Positions 41,355-50,766 of a stretch of 64,000 bases of DNA are shown in pieces. The DNA comes from Verrucomicrobiia bacterium (GTDB lineage Bacteria > Verrucomicrobiota > Verrucomicrobiia > Verrucomicrobiales > Akkermansiaceae). Position 1 is the stretch's first letter. Each line of letters begins with the position of its first letter. The position numbers and the translations under genes are program-made. The stretch lies in the NCBI GenBank assembly GCA_030432565.1, contig JAUIGV010000006.1:124001-188000 (forward strand), written 5' to 3'. The notes under the pieces are model-generated. The model searched no databases. It saw only the letters and a program-made list of their open reading frames with translations, and was not told the DNA's origin.

Positions 41355-42698
41355 ATGAATCGGTTCCTGTCTCTTCTGTTCTTCCTCTTTTGCCTCCCGG
41401 CCTTTTCGAATGAGCGCCCCAATGTGGTGTTGATTTTATCAGACGACCAGTCGTGGACGGATTATTCTTTTATGGGTCACAAGGTGATCGAGACTCCGGC
41501 CCTCGACAAGTTTGCCAAGGAATCGCTGACTTACACCCGGGGTTATGTGACCTCGCCGCTTTGTCGTCCTTCGCTGGCTTCAATCTTTTCCGGTCTCCAC
41601 ACTCCTGTTCATGGCATCACCGGGAACGATGTGAGGAAGAAGAACGGGAAAGGAAAGTTTAGCCGGAACCATCCCGCGGAAGGGAAAATCCACGAGCAGA
41701 TCTATGCGGATTTCGAGAAACGGGATGGCTTGGCCCGTCTTCTGGGAAAAGAGGGCTACCTTAGCTTGCAAACGGGAAAATGGTGGGAGGGCAAGCCCCA
41801 GCGCCACGGCTTTACCCACGCCATGACCCATGCCGATCCTGCCAAAGGCGGGCGTCACGGAGATGTGGGACTTAAGATTTCCCGCGAAGGGATCGCTCCG
41901 ATCAAGAGCTTTTTGGACGAGGCCAAGGCTGAAAAGAAACCTTTCTTCATTTGGCATGCTCCTTTCCTTCCCCATACTCCACACAACCCGCCACAGGAGC
42001 TTTACGACAAGTACCTTAAGAAGGGGGAGAGCAAGTTTGTGGCCCGCTACTACGCGATGGTCGAGTGGTTCGACCAAACCTGTGGCGAGCTTTTCAAAGA
42101 ACTTGATCAGCGGGGCTTGTCCAAGAATACCATCGTCATTTATGTCACCGACAACGGTTGGATTCAGTCGGAGGACTCGGGTCGTTATGCTCCCCTTTCC
42201 AAGCAAGCTCCTTACGAAATGGGGATCCGGACCCCAATCATGATCAGGTTGCCGGGACACATTGAGCCAAAGATGGACAAGGAGACTCTGGTCTCATCGA
42301 TCGATATCGCTCCGACCATTTTGAAGATGGTTGGGGTTAAAGTGCCAAAGGCAATGACGGGAGTTGACCTTCGTGATACCGCTTCCCTAAAGAAGCGTAA
42401 TGTTGTCTTCGGATACGATGGCAACCACGATATGTTTGATGTCAATGACCGGACCGCGAACATGGAGTCCCGTTACATCGTGCAGGGCGACTGGAAGTTG
42501 CTTCTGCATGATCCCGAAAATTACGGTTTGCCTTATGCCGGAAAATCGGCGGCGCATCCCGACAATCCGGAAGGAAAACCGGAACTCTATCACGTGATGG
42601 AAGATCCTCACGAGAAAAAGAACCTCGCCGCAGAGAAGCCTGCGAAGGTGGCGGAAATGACCAAGGTACTTGATGCCTGGTGGAAGCCTGCAAAGTAG
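41355..42698 (+). CDS. Secreted sulfatase (S1 family)
   Basis: 447 residues with a signal peptide (about residues 1-18). RPNVVLILSDDQSW carries metal-binding aspartates, and the formylglycine site is Cys70 in SPLCRPSLAS. The usual arginine of CxPSR is replaced by Leu74, a variant I know from other PVC sulfatases. ETGKWW-like QTGKWWEGKPQRHGF and the late YVTDNGW supply the remaining active-site residues. It desulfates sugars or other sulfate esters outside the cytoplasm. The ATG at 41355 starts the signal peptide. It is separated from the serpin operon by a terminator. Confidence 0.92.
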   Translation: MNRFLSLLFFLFCLPAFSNERPNVVLILSDDQSWTDYSFMGHKVIETPALDKFAKESLTYTRGYVTSPLCRPSLASIFSGLHTPVHGITGNDVRKKNGKGKFSRNHPAEGKIHEQIYADFEKRDGLARLLGKEGYLSLQTGKWWEGKPQRHGFTHAMTHADPAKGGRHGDVGLKISREGIAPIKSFLDEAKAEKKPFFIWHAPFLPHTPHNPPQELYDKYLKKGESKFVARYYAMVEWFDQTCGELFKELDQRGLSKNTIVIYVTDNGWIQSEDSGRYAPLSKQAPYEMGIRTPIMIRLPGHIEPKMDKETLVSSIDIAPTILKMVGVKVPKAMTGVDLRDTASLKKRNVVFGYDGNHDMFDVNDRTANMESRYIVQGDWKLLLHDPENYGLPYAGKSAAHPDNPEGKPELYHVMEDPHEKKNLAAEKPAKVAEMTKVLDAWWKPAK

Positions 42699-42757
42699 TT
42701 GGGCTTGGTTGAGGAGTAGTCGGGCAAAAGTGCAAACTCGTAATTTGATTGGCCGGC

Positions 42758-43432
42758 CTAACGGATCAGTTGGCAACCCAGGGCGACCAAGCCTGTCGCA
42801 AGGGCGACAAGTTGACCGGTGATCTTCCAGGATAGTCCGGTGACCAAATCCGTGACACGCTGATCGATGACTTCACCAAGGCGGTCTCGAATCTCTGCAA
42901 AGCGGACGGTTTCGCCATCTGCGGAACAGGACCGAACAACAACCCGGACGGTAGCCCAAACCGCGACCCTCTGCATTTTTCGGGCGAACCAAAACATGGC
43001 GCCGGTGATATCTGCGACTTCATCATCACTTGCCAGGATCTGTTCTGCCGCGGCATTCATCGCTCTTTCCACTTCGGAGACCGCGAGCAGTTGATCGGGA
43101 TCATCAATGAGCCCGGAGATTCCGGTGGCTTTCTCGATGAGCATTTCAAAGATCCGGCTGCCAAGGCGGGATTCTTTGACGGCCTGTTTGACGGAAGCAA
43201 AGATGGAGAACTGAATGGATGCGGTCACTCCCAGAGAGCCCATCACGATGATGGTCCAGATCACGGCCATCACTCCACGCCAAATCGAGTCTTCAGAGGC
43301 CCACCAAAATGCCACCGCGGCAAGGAAACCACCCCAAAGGAGATCAATGACAATGAAGGCGATTGCGAAGCACTTCACCGCCGAGCCCAAGAAGCCGGCG
43401 ATGACTTGAAGCGATTTGGCAACCGGTGGCAT
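42758..43432 (-). CDS. Membrane protein of unknown function
   Basis: A 224-residue protein with three to four hydrophobic segments: two or three in the first 75 residues and one at the C-terminus (GQLVALATGLVALGCQL). The middle part is soluble and helical (EVERAMNAAAEQILASDDEV, cut). It starts 13 bases after the end of the DUF1501 gene on the same strand, so it may be co-transcribed with it. I recognise no family. Confidence 0.6.
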   Translation of the reverse strand: MPPVAKSLQVIAGFLGSAVKCFAIAFIVIDLLWGGFLAAVAFWWASEDSIWRGVMAVIWTIIVMGSLGVTASIQFSIFASVKQAVKESRLGSRIFEMLIEKATGISGLIDDPDQLLAVSEVERAMNAAAEQILASDDEVADITGAMFWFARKMQRVAVWATVRVVVRSCSADGETVRFAEIRDRLGEVIDQRVTDLVTGLSWKITGQLVALATGLVALGCQLIR

Positions 43433-43445
43433 TATTTACCGGGAA

Positions 43446-44831
43446 TTAGCCAATGAGTTCCCTGATCACTTCTCCGCCGAATTGCGACAGCTGCTTGTGG
43501 CGGCCGGCGTGGTAGTAGGTGAGCTTGTTGTCGTCGAGCCCGAGAAGGTGAAGAATGGTACAGTGGACGTCGCGGATGTGGTGGACGCAGTCGACAGCTT
43601 CGGCACCGATGTCGTCGGTGGCTCCGATGGTGTGCCCGGCCTTGGTGCCGCCCCCGGCAAACCACATCGCCATGGCGTTGGCGTTGTGGTCGCGGCCGTA
43701 GCTTAAGCCGCCGCGCATGCCGTTGTCGGGCGTGCGGCCAAACTCGCCACACCAGATGACAAGAGTGTCGTCGAGCATGCCACGTTGTTTGAGGTCCTTG
43801 AGGAGGGCGGCAATGGGTTTATCCACCGAGCGGATGAGGGATCCGTGGGCGCGCGCAATGTAGTCATGACTGTCCCAATTCCCTGCGTAGGCTTGCACGA
43901 AGCGGACTCCTTTTTCGACGAGGCGGCGGGCGAGAAGGCATTTGCGTCCGAAGGCGTCGGTGTCTTTTTGGCCAATTCCATAGTCTTCGAGGGTTGATTC
44001 TTTTTCGCCCTTGAGGTCGAGAATTTCAGGGACCTCCATCTGCATGCGGTAAGCGAGTTCGTAGGAGGCCATGCGGGCGCTCAGTTCGCTGCGGTCTGGA
44101 CGAGTGGAAAGGTGCCCTTGATTGAGCTTTGCGAGGAGGTCGAGGTTTTGGCGCTGGCGTTGCCGGTTCATCCCGACGGGCGGATTGAGGTCGAGGATGG
44201 GGCTTCCTTCCGGTCGGAGCGGGGTGCCTTGGTAGTCGGCAGGGAGGAAGCCATTCGACCAATTGCCGGCTCCGCCTTGCGGGTATGAAGTTCGCGGAAG
44301 AACGACGAAGCCGGGGAGGTTTTGGTTTTCGCTACCGAGGCCATAGGTGACCCACGCACCAATCCCGGGATCGCCACCGAAGCGATTTCCGGTATTGAGT
44401 TGATAGCAGGCGGTGGGATGGTTGACTGATTCGACCTTCGCTCCACGATAAAAGCAGATGTCGTCGACCCGCTGCTTGAGGTGGACCCATTCCGAGGAAA
44501 TATCGGCGCCGCTTTGACCGGCCTTTTCAAAATTGAAGGGGCTTTTTACGAAGTAGCGCTGCCCGGAGGACATCGCACTTTGCCGCTCTCCGCTCCGTTT
44601 GAATTTTTGGAGGTGTCGTTTGGTCAGCTCGGGTTTGGGATCGAAGGTGTCGATGTGGGATGGGCCACCTTCCATCATGAGGAAGATGCAGCGCTTGGCT
44701 TTGGCCGGGTGGTGAACTGTCCGGGTGTTCGAGGCTTGCAGGAGTGACGAGAGGGCGACCGAGCCCAGTCCGGCTCCGAGTCCGAAGAGGGCTTCGCGGC
44801 GGTTGGGGGTGGCGTGGAAATGATGGGCCAT
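43446..44831 (-). CDS. DUF1501 family exported protein
   Basis: A 461-residue protein. The N-terminus RREALFGLGAGLGSVALSSLL (cut) is a Tat-like signal. The DUF1501 body begins with CIFLMMEGGPSHIDTFDPKP and includes VIWCGEFGRTPDN and GRDHN, related to the alkaline-phosphatase/sulfatase fold. Members are paired in PVC genomes with DUF1549/DUF1553 cytochromes. The pair here is 4 bases apart. The chosen ATG at 44831 is the one that opens the signal; the same frame is open far upstream only because it runs antisense-free within the neighbouring gene in another frame. Confidence 0.9.
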   Translation of the reverse strand: MAHHFHATPNRREALFGLGAGLGSVALSSLLQASNTRTVHHPAKAKRCIFLMMEGGPSHIDTFDPKPELTKRHLQKFKRSGERQSAMSSGQRYFVKSPFNFEKAGQSGADISSEWVHLKQRVDDICFYRGAKVESVNHPTACYQLNTGNRFGGDPGIGAWVTYGLGSENQNLPGFVVLPRTSYPQGGAGNWSNGFLPADYQGTPLRPEGSPILDLNPPVGMNRQRQRQNLDLLAKLNQGHLSTRPDRSELSARMASYELAYRMQMEVPEILDLKGEKESTLEDYGIGQKDTDAFGRKCLLARRLVEKGVRFVQAYAGNWDSHDYIARAHGSLIRSVDKPIAALLKDLKQRGMLDDTLVIWCGEFGRTPDNGMRGGLSYGRDHNANAMAMWFAGGGTKAGHTIGATDDIGAEAVDCVHHIRDVHCTILHLLGLDDNKLTYYHAGRHKQLSQFGGEVIRELIG

Positions 44832-44835
44832 GGCT

Positions 44836-47499
44836 TTAGTCCAAATAGACGAATTCGTTTGAGTTAAAAATGACGAGGCAGAGGTGGGAGAGGCCGCGGG
44901 TGCGTGCGTCGGTTTGACTGCGTTGGAGGTCGGGTTGGTAAATCTTTGAGCCGGGAAGGAATTCCTCAAAGGTATAGAGTTCGCCGGTTTTTTCGGCACG
45001 AACGGTGCGTGCGATGGAGGTGGGCGGGGTGTAGGACTCCGGTTTAAGGGTGGCTTCTTCCGCATTTGCCTTTTCCCAAGCGGAGAGAAAGATTTCCCGT
45101 TCTTTCGAGGTGGGGAGTCGGCCGAGAGCGAGTTGAAACGCCCGGTCGATCGCCTGCCCGTTGGTTTTTGTTTCCTTGAGAAGGCGGTGGGCAAAGGCGA
45201 GGGCGCGGTCTTGAATTTCTTGTGAATTGATGAGGGTGAGGGCTTGCGGGGCGACCGTTGAGGTTTCGCGGAGTTCGCAGGAATCACTGGTGCCGGGTTG
45301 GTTAAAGGTTTCAAAAAAGGGATCACGAAGCCCGCGAAGTTTTTCGGCATAGAGACTGCGGCGATTTCGCTGAGCCGGGGTGGGGTCGGGTTCGTAAACC
45401 GAGGCGATGCCTCCCATGATGAGAAGAGGTTGGCGGGCGACCTCGGGATTAATGTCGGGGCGGGAAGCGATGCCTCCGACTTCGCGATTGAGTTCGCCGC
45501 TGGCAACAAGCATGGCGTCTCGTAGCTCCTCGGCCGTGAGGCGGCGGGGCTTGAAGATTGAGTAAAGGTTTTGTGCGGGATCGGCTTTCGCAAGGAGGTC
45601 GGGAGAAGGGTGTCGAGAACTGCGTTGGTAGGTTTCGGACGTGATAATAAAATGGTTGAGCTTCTTAACGGACCATCCGTTGTCGATGAACCATCGGGCA
45701 AGGAAATCGAGGAGTTCGGGGTGGGTGGGACTCGCGCCGGTGCCGCCGAAGTTGTTGGGGTTGCCGGCGATGGCTTTTCCGAAGTGCCATGACCAGATGC
45801 GATTGACGATGACGCGGGCGGTGAGGGGGTTGGCCGGGTCGACAATCCAATTGGCGAGAGCGAGGCGTCGCTTCCCTTTGTCTCCCGGAAAGCGTGCGGG
45901 ATTCATCTCACCCAGCGACTCGGCGGCGCTTAGAGCTCCGGGGGAGACCGGGTCACCGGGAGTGTAGACATCGCCTCCGGTGAGGATGGTATCTTTTTCG
46001 ATCTCGCCGGGGCCTCTCCAGGGGTTTGCCACGGGTTTGAGGTAACCTCTGATGTTGTTTTTTTGAACGGTTTTCCCGGTGTAAACGCCGTGGGCGCGGG
46101 GCTTGGTGCGGTCGCTCTCAATTTCGTGGCGGGAGATGTTTTTGAGCATGCGGGCATTGGAGGCTTCATCGCCGGGATCGAGCCCATTGTCCCCGACTTT
46201 GGCTTCGCCGGTTTCGTTTTTCCGCGTGTCCTTCATCTTTTGCTCAAGGGCGGCGCGTTGCTTTTTGTAGCCATCGATTTTGGCCCTGACGAGTTCGTGG
46301 GAAGACTTGAAGTAGTTGAGGTTTTCCTCCGGAAGAAATGGCACGTCATGGTCCCCGAACTGGGTTGTCGAGAAGACGGCCATCATGCGGTAGTAGTCGC
46401 GCGTGGGGACGGGGTCAAATTTGTGGTCGTGGCACTTGGCGCACTGCATGGGGTGCGCCAGGAAGGTTTGGCCGACGGAATCAGTGACGTCATCGAGCCA
46501 GAATTGGCGGGTCTCTTTGAAGACCGACATCCCGGTTTGCTCCCACGGTCCCATGCGGAGGAAGCCGGTGGCGATGAGGGATTCGGGAGAGCGGGAGGGG
46601 ATTTCGTCGCCAGCGAGTTGCTCGCGAACGAAGTCGGGATAGGGCTTGTCACGATTGAAAGCTCGCACGACGTAGTCGCGGTAGCGCCAGGCGTGGGGGC
46701 GGTAATAGTCGTTGGCGAAGCCGGCGGAGTCGGCATAACGGGTGACGTCGAGCCAGTGTTGTGCAAAGTGCTCGCCGTAGTGAGGTGACGCCATGAGGCG
46801 TTCGGCGTAATCGGAGGTGCTTTTGAAACCAGCCAGGTCTTCCGGCGAGGGCGGGAGTCCGGTGAGGCCGAAGGAGAGTCGGCGGACCAGTTCGCGTGGG
46901 TTTGCGCGGGGAGCGGGCGGAAGCTTTGCTTCCTTGAGGCGTTTGGAGATGAAGTGATCGATGGGATGGACTCCCCGGGGGATGGCGATCTTTTTGATCG
47001 GTCGGTAGGACCAGAGTTTTTCGGATTCGTATCGGCGGTTTTGCCAGTCTTCGTTGAGGGCCTTGGATGTGGCGACGCGTTCTCCTTCGGCGTATTCCTT
47101 TTGGATCTCGGCGACCCGTTCGTCATCGGGCCAGGGGGCTCCCGCTTTGATCCAGTCGCGGATGATCCACGTTTCTTCCTCGGTAAGTTTGTCGGCTTCC
47201 TTCGGCGGCATTTCGTAGTCCTCCACGGTGCGGGTGGTGACGAGGTAAAGCTGGCTTTTTGAGGGGTCGCCGGGGACGAGGACCTGGTCTTCAAATTCAT
47301 CTCCTCCCTTGAGGATGGCTTCGCGGGTTCGCATGTCGAAGCCACCTTTGATTTTCTTTCCCTCCTCACCGTGGCAAGCCATGCAGCGGGACGAGAAGAG
47401 CGGTTTGACTTTGAGGGCAAAGAGCTTCTCGCCATCAGTGGGTGTGGCGGCGTTGGCGATGGTTGTGAAGGCGAGGAGAACTGAAAGGAAATTTTTCAA
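44836..47499 (-). CDS. PVC cytochrome-like protein (PSCyt1, DUF1549, DUF1553)
   Basis: An 887-residue exported protein. After a signal peptide, a cytochrome-like motif CMACH is in the Planctomycete cytochrome C domain (about residues 20-130); DUF1549 follows with GLTGLPPSPEDL, HWLDVTRYADS and a second CxxCH (CAKCHDHKFDP); DUF1553 is in the C-terminal half with ANWIVDPANPLTARV and RLTAEELRDAML. These secretome proteins go with DUF1501 and are thought to act in polysaccharide breakdown. The start is taken at TTG 47499, which opens directly on the signal peptide; an ATG at 47601 would overlap the divergent gene. Confidence 0.88.
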   Translation of the reverse strand: MKNFLSVLLAFTTIANAATPTDGEKLFALKVKPLFSSRCMACHGEEGKKIKGGFDMRTREAILKGGDEFEDQVLVPGDPSKSQLYLVTTRTVEDYEMPPKEADKLTEEETWIIRDWIKAGAPWPDDERVAEIQKEYAEGERVATSKALNEDWQNRRYESEKLWSYRPIKKIAIPRGVHPIDHFISKRLKEAKLPPAPRANPRELVRRLSFGLTGLPPSPEDLAGFKSTSDYAERLMASPHYGEHFAQHWLDVTRYADSAGFANDYYRPHAWRYRDYVVRAFNRDKPYPDFVREQLAGDEIPSRSPESLIATGFLRMGPWEQTGMSVFKETRQFWLDDVTDSVGQTFLAHPMQCAKCHDHKFDPVPTRDYYRMMAVFSTTQFGDHDVPFLPEENLNYFKSSHELVRAKIDGYKKQRAALEQKMKDTRKNETGEAKVGDNGLDPGDEASNARMLKNISRHEIESDRTKPRAHGVYTGKTVQKNNIRGYLKPVANPWRGPGEIEKDTILTGGDVYTPGDPVSPGALSAAESLGEMNPARFPGDKGKRRLALANWIVDPANPLTARVIVNRIWSWHFGKAIAGNPNNFGGTGASPTHPELLDFLARWFIDNGWSVKKLNHFIITSETYQRSSRHPSPDLLAKADPAQNLYSIFKPRRLTAEELRDAMLVASGELNREVGGIASRPDINPEVARQPLLIMGGIASVYEPDPTPAQRNRRSLYAEKLRGLRDPFFETFNQPGTSDSCELRETSTVAPQALTLINSQEIQDRALAFAHRLLKETKTNGQAIDRAFQLALGRLPTSKEREIFLSAWEKANAEEATLKPESYTPPTSIARTVRAEKTGELYTFEEFLPGSKIYQPDLQRSQTDARTRGLSHLCLVIFNSNEFVYLD

Positions 47500-47581
47500 A
47501 ACGAAAGTAGAGGAGGGATACGATTGGAGATGGGATAAGTTATCTTCTTTTCCTTGTGAGAAGGGAACGAAATACTCGGGC

Positions 47582-48736
47582 ATGCCATATCGCATTGCCA
47601 TTGTGGGATCCGGGACTGCGGGGCCGGCGGCGGGGATCTTTTTGGCACGGGCGGGGCATGAAGTGACCTTGTTCGAGCGAGCTCCAAGAGAGGAGGCTGT
47701 GGGAGCCGGGTTTTTGCTTCAGCCGACGGGTTTGGCAGTCTTGAAGGAGTTGGGGCTCGCTGAGAAAGTTCTCGGGGTGACTCAGAAAATCGGCGGCTTG
47801 TACTGCGAAACGGCCTCGGGGAGAGTGCTTCTTGATCTAAAATACAAGGAGTTGGGGACAGATCTGTTTGGTTTGGGGACGCATCGTTCATCATTGTTGT
47901 CAGTGCTGTTAAAGGCGTTCACTGATTCGGGTGGGGAGATGCGTTGGGGTTCCATGATTGAGGAAATGTCCCTGGAAGGAGGGGTGCGTTTTTTGAATGG
48001 GGAGGGGCCTTTTGATTTGGTGTTACTGTGTGACGGGGCCCGTTCAAAGCTTAGGGATCAGAGTGGGATTGAAGTTCGGGTGGACCGATATCCCTGGGGA
48101 GCTTTGTGGTTTATTGGCAGGCGAACCCCCGGATTTGCTGCAGATGTGCTTTGGCAGCGGGTGGGGTCGACCCGGGAACTTTGCGGATTTCTTCCGACCG
48201 GGACGAAGCAGGACTACTTGAGTCTTTTCTGGAGTGTGCGTCTGGATGAACCGTTCCCGGGTTTGGCTGAGTGGAAACGGGCCTTGTTGAACTTGGTTCC
48301 GGAAGCCGAGGAATTTCTAGAGCAGGTGAAGTCGGTGGATCAACTTCAGCGCGCTTCATACCACGATGTGCGGATGGGAAAGTGGCACGGCGAGCGTGTG
48401 GCAATCCTGGGTGACGCAGCTCATGCCTTGAGTCCTCAGTTGGGGCAGGGGATTAATCTGGCCTTGTGCGATGCTTCGGTTTTGGCTGGATGCCTTGCTG
48501 AATTTGAGCTGGAGGAGGCATTGGCGGAATATACCCGTCGCCGGAGGAAACATGTGGGGTTTTATCAATTTGCAACCCGATGGACGACACCCTTTTTCCA
48601 GTCGGATTATCTTAAGCTGGGGAAGCTTCGTGATTTGTCTTTCCCGCTGGCTATGAAGATTCCCTACGTTCGCCGGCAGATGATTGCGACGATGTCCGGA
48701 CTAAAAACGGGGCCTTTCGGGCAGCTTACTCTTTAA
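47582..48736 (+). CDS. FAD-dependent monooxygenase (PHBH fold)
   Basis: 384 residues. The N-terminal dinucleotide motif is IVGSGTAGPAAGIFLARAG, and the second FAD motif is AILGDAAHALSPQLGQGINL (aspartate binding ribityl). The DG-type motif reads LLCDGARSKLR. The layout is that of class A flavin monooxygenases which hydroxylate aromatic compounds. The substrate is unknown. The ATG at 47582 gives the normal short beta strand before GxGxxG. It diverges from the DUF1549 gene and overlaps the end of the caspase gene by 11 bases. Confidence 0.88.
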   Translation: MPYRIAIVGSGTAGPAAGIFLARAGHEVTLFERAPREEAVGAGFLLQPTGLAVLKELGLAEKVLGVTQKIGGLYCETASGRVLLDLKYKELGTDLFGLGTHRSSLLSVLLKAFTDSGGEMRWGSMIEEMSLEGGVRFLNGEGPFDLVLLCDGARSKLRDQSGIEVRVDRYPWGALWFIGRRTPGFAADVLWQRVGSTRELCGFLPTGTKQDYLSLFWSVRLDEPFPGLAEWKRALLNLVPEAEEFLEQVKSVDQLQRASYHDVRMGKWHGERVAILGDAAHALSPQLGQGINLALCDASVLAGCLAEFELEEALAEYTRRRRKHVGFYQFATRWTTPFFQSDYLKLGKLRDLSFPLAMKIPYVRRQMIATMSGLKTGPFGQLTL

Positions 48737-50231
48737 AGATCGCGACCGGGTTGATGCGGCCGTCGGGATTGAAAATCTTGCCTGCCCAAACAAGCTTTCC
48801 CTTGTGATAGGTCTTCTCGAGGAGGATGCGGGCGGAGATGTTTCCATCGTTGAATTCGTCGAGGTAGATGAAGCCATCGACGGTATTATCGCCACGCAGC
48901 AGGTAGGTTTTGCCACTGGTCAGGCTCTTGTAGAAACCCCTGACGAAGCGATCCTTTCCCCAATCGAGAGTAACGCGCACATCCGAGGTTCCGATTTTCC
49001 CACGATATTGTGATTTCACCTCGGGGGCCGGTTTTCGCTGGAGGGTGCGGGAGATGCTGATGTTTTCGCCACGGCTTGTTTTTCCAATCCAGGACAGGAC
49101 ATCTCCGCTCCGGTGTTTCCTGAGAGATCCGTTGGCGATGAGTTTGGATCCGTCATAAATGTGGATGTCGATCTCTCCTTGAACGTAGTTGGTGCCCAGG
49201 AATTGCCATTGGCGGTCGATGCCCTTGGTGTCCCTGGAGATTGGGAAAATCGATCCCCGGACGGCATCCATGTCATCGAGCCACTGCAGGCTGACGGCGG
49301 CCTGGACTCCGCCAAAGTCGCCAAAATAAACTTGCGACGGCTCGGTTGAGCGGGCGTTCCGGATCCGGTTTCGAGTGAGTTTACCCACGTTGGTGAAGGT
49401 GGCATGCGCGGGAGCCGGTTGGGCCTGGGGTTGGGTTGGAGCAGGCGGAGGAGGTTGGGTTGCTTCCGCAACGGGTGGGGGAGTGCCGTGTTTGCCGGCG
49501 AGATAGATTGGCTCAAGCAGGTTTCCGTAACTCCACGGGCGCTGTCGCTTGCCGCTTTTGTAGAAAACTCCCCGGGCGACCCGGCGCAAGACCTCTTCGA
49601 CAACAATCCCGGGCCGTTGGATTTCTTGAGAAAGGGTCGCTGTATAGAGGCTGTTGGTGCCCACCGAATTATCGTAAGCGACCATGCCGTGTTTGGTTGC
49701 GTATGAGACAAGCGTGCTCTCGCTTTCGCTTTGGTAGGGTGCCAGTCCCTGGGTACCGGTGCGGGCTTTTGTCATGAGGTTGGGAACGCTGCGACAGCAG
49801 TCGAGAAAGACCAGGTTGAGGCTGGTTTTGGCGTTCTCCATGACACTGAGAATATCCTTGAGGCTGGGGCTGTTTTTTTTGAGTTCGTATTTGAACTGAG
49901 CCTTGAGATCGGTCGGTAGGATATAATTCCGGTCATCGACCTGGGCTCCGTGGCCGGAAAAGAAGACGGCTCCGATGCAGCCGGGAGTCAGGTCGGCGTG
50001 GAATCGGCGAACCGCTTCCAGAAGTTGGTTGCTGTTGGCATCGAGATAAAAGTGAACCTTGAATCCCAGCTTTTCGAAGGTGGACTTCATCAGGCGGGCA
50101 TCGTTGCCCGGGTTCTTGAGGTCGTTTTGAGTGATGTAATTTGAATTGCCTATGACCAGGGCGACCCGCCTTTGTGCGTGGCAAAGGGTGATGGAGAGAG
50201 CTGCAAGGAGGGAGAAGAGAACGACCTTCAT
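48726..50231 (-). CDS. Secreted caspase-like (peptidase C14) protein with duplicated C-terminal module
   Basis: 501 residues with a signal peptide (about residues 1-19). Residues 21-245 are a caspase/metacaspase-type fold: RRVALVIGNSNY opens it, His94 is in FFSGHGAQ and Cys146 in FLDCCRS. A Pro-rich linker (250-276) leads to two similar modules of about 80 residues (301-384 and 409-485), each with Y-x-G-x-x-G, V-x-L-x-W, V-R-G-x, L-x-G-x-N and a final W-x-G-K. The modules are unknown to me. The ATG at 50231 starts the signal peptide. Export means that it acts outside the cytoplasm. Confidence 0.82.
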   Translation of the reverse strand: MKVVLFSLLAALSITLCHAQRRVALVIGNSNYITQNDLKNPGNDARLMKSTFEKLGFKVHFYLDANSNQLLEAVRRFHADLTPGCIGAVFFSGHGAQVDDRNYILPTDLKAQFKYELKKNSPSLKDILSVMENAKTSLNLVFLDCCRSVPNLMTKARTGTQGLAPYQSESESTLVSYATKHGMVAYDNSVGTNSLYTATLSQEIQRPGIVVEEVLRRVARGVFYKSGKRQRPWSYGNLLEPIYLAGKHGTPPPVAEATQPPPPAPTQPQAQPAPAHATFTNVGKLTRNRIRNARSTEPSQVYFGDFGGVQAAVSLQWLDDMDAVRGSIFPISRDTKGIDRQWQFLGTNYVQGEIDIHIYDGSKLIANGSLRKHRSGDVLSWIGKTSRGENISISRTLQRKPAPEVKSQYRGKIGTSDVRVTLDWGKDRFVRGFYKSLTSGKTYLLRGDNTVDGFIYLDEFNDGNISARILLEKTYHKGKLVWAGKIFNPDGRINPVAIFKE

Positions 50232-50298
50232 TTCGGGAGGCATCCTATCCAAGTGCTGTTTTCTTAGCAAGGATGAGTTTTGATAGGAGTGTTCCGGA

Positions 50299-50766
50299 TC
50301 AGAGGTTAAAGTGAGAGACAATTCGATCAACGAGTCTCTCGGGTGACTCGATGACATCGAGCGTGAGAGCGTTCAAAGGGATTTCCAGAGTCTCAAGCTG
50401 GGATTGTAAAAGTCCGGGGGGCATGTAGTGCCCGCTCCTCTGATTGATGCGCTCTGCCAGGAGGTCGGGTGAGCCATTGAGAAAAACGAATTCGGCACCC
50501 TTGAGGATTTCACGATAGCTTGCCTTGAGGGCCGAGCAGGCAATGATGGTAAGCTCTTCGGCCTCGCGAATGAGGGTGGCGAGGGTTGTCAGCCACCCTT
50601 GACGGTCATCATCGGTTAGGGGGATTCCCGATGACATTTTAGCAACGTTTTCAGGGGGGTGGAAATCATCGCCGTCGAGGAATTCGCCTCCGGTCTTTTG
50701 AGCGAGGAGTTGCCCGACGGTCGTTTTGCCGGAGCCGCTCACTCCCATGATGACGAGGGCCTTCAT
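50299..50766 (-). CDS. gntK: Gluconokinase
   Basis: 155 residues, the usual size of the family. Walker A is MGVSGSGKTT; DGDDFHPPENVAKM and GIPLTDDDRQGWL are the sugar-site motifs, and SALKASYREIL and RSGHYMPPGLLQSQLETLE complete the pattern (the last shown only partly in the count). It makes 6-phosphogluconate from gluconate and ATP. Its ATG overlaps the stop of the gluconate permease gene by 4 bases, so uptake and phosphorylation are coupled. Confidence 0.95.
   Translation of the reverse strand: MKALVIMGVSGSGKTTVGQLLAQKTGGEFLDGDDFHPPENVAKMSSGIPLTDDDRQGWLTTLATLIREAEELTIIACSALKASYREILKGAEFVFLNGSPDLLAERINQRSGHYMPPGLLQSQLETLEIPLNALTLDVIESPERLVDRIVSHFNL

Noticed and set aside
44832-45845. A possible 338-residue N-terminal extension of the DUF1501 protein
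   Set aside because: The extension is Pro/Ser-rich out-of-frame translation of the neighbouring gene; the Tat-like signal begins at 44831.
46063-46788. Open frame of 241 codons opposite the DUF1549/DUF1553 gene
   Set aside because: No signal, no motif, and the minus-strand protein is continuous and fully recognisable.
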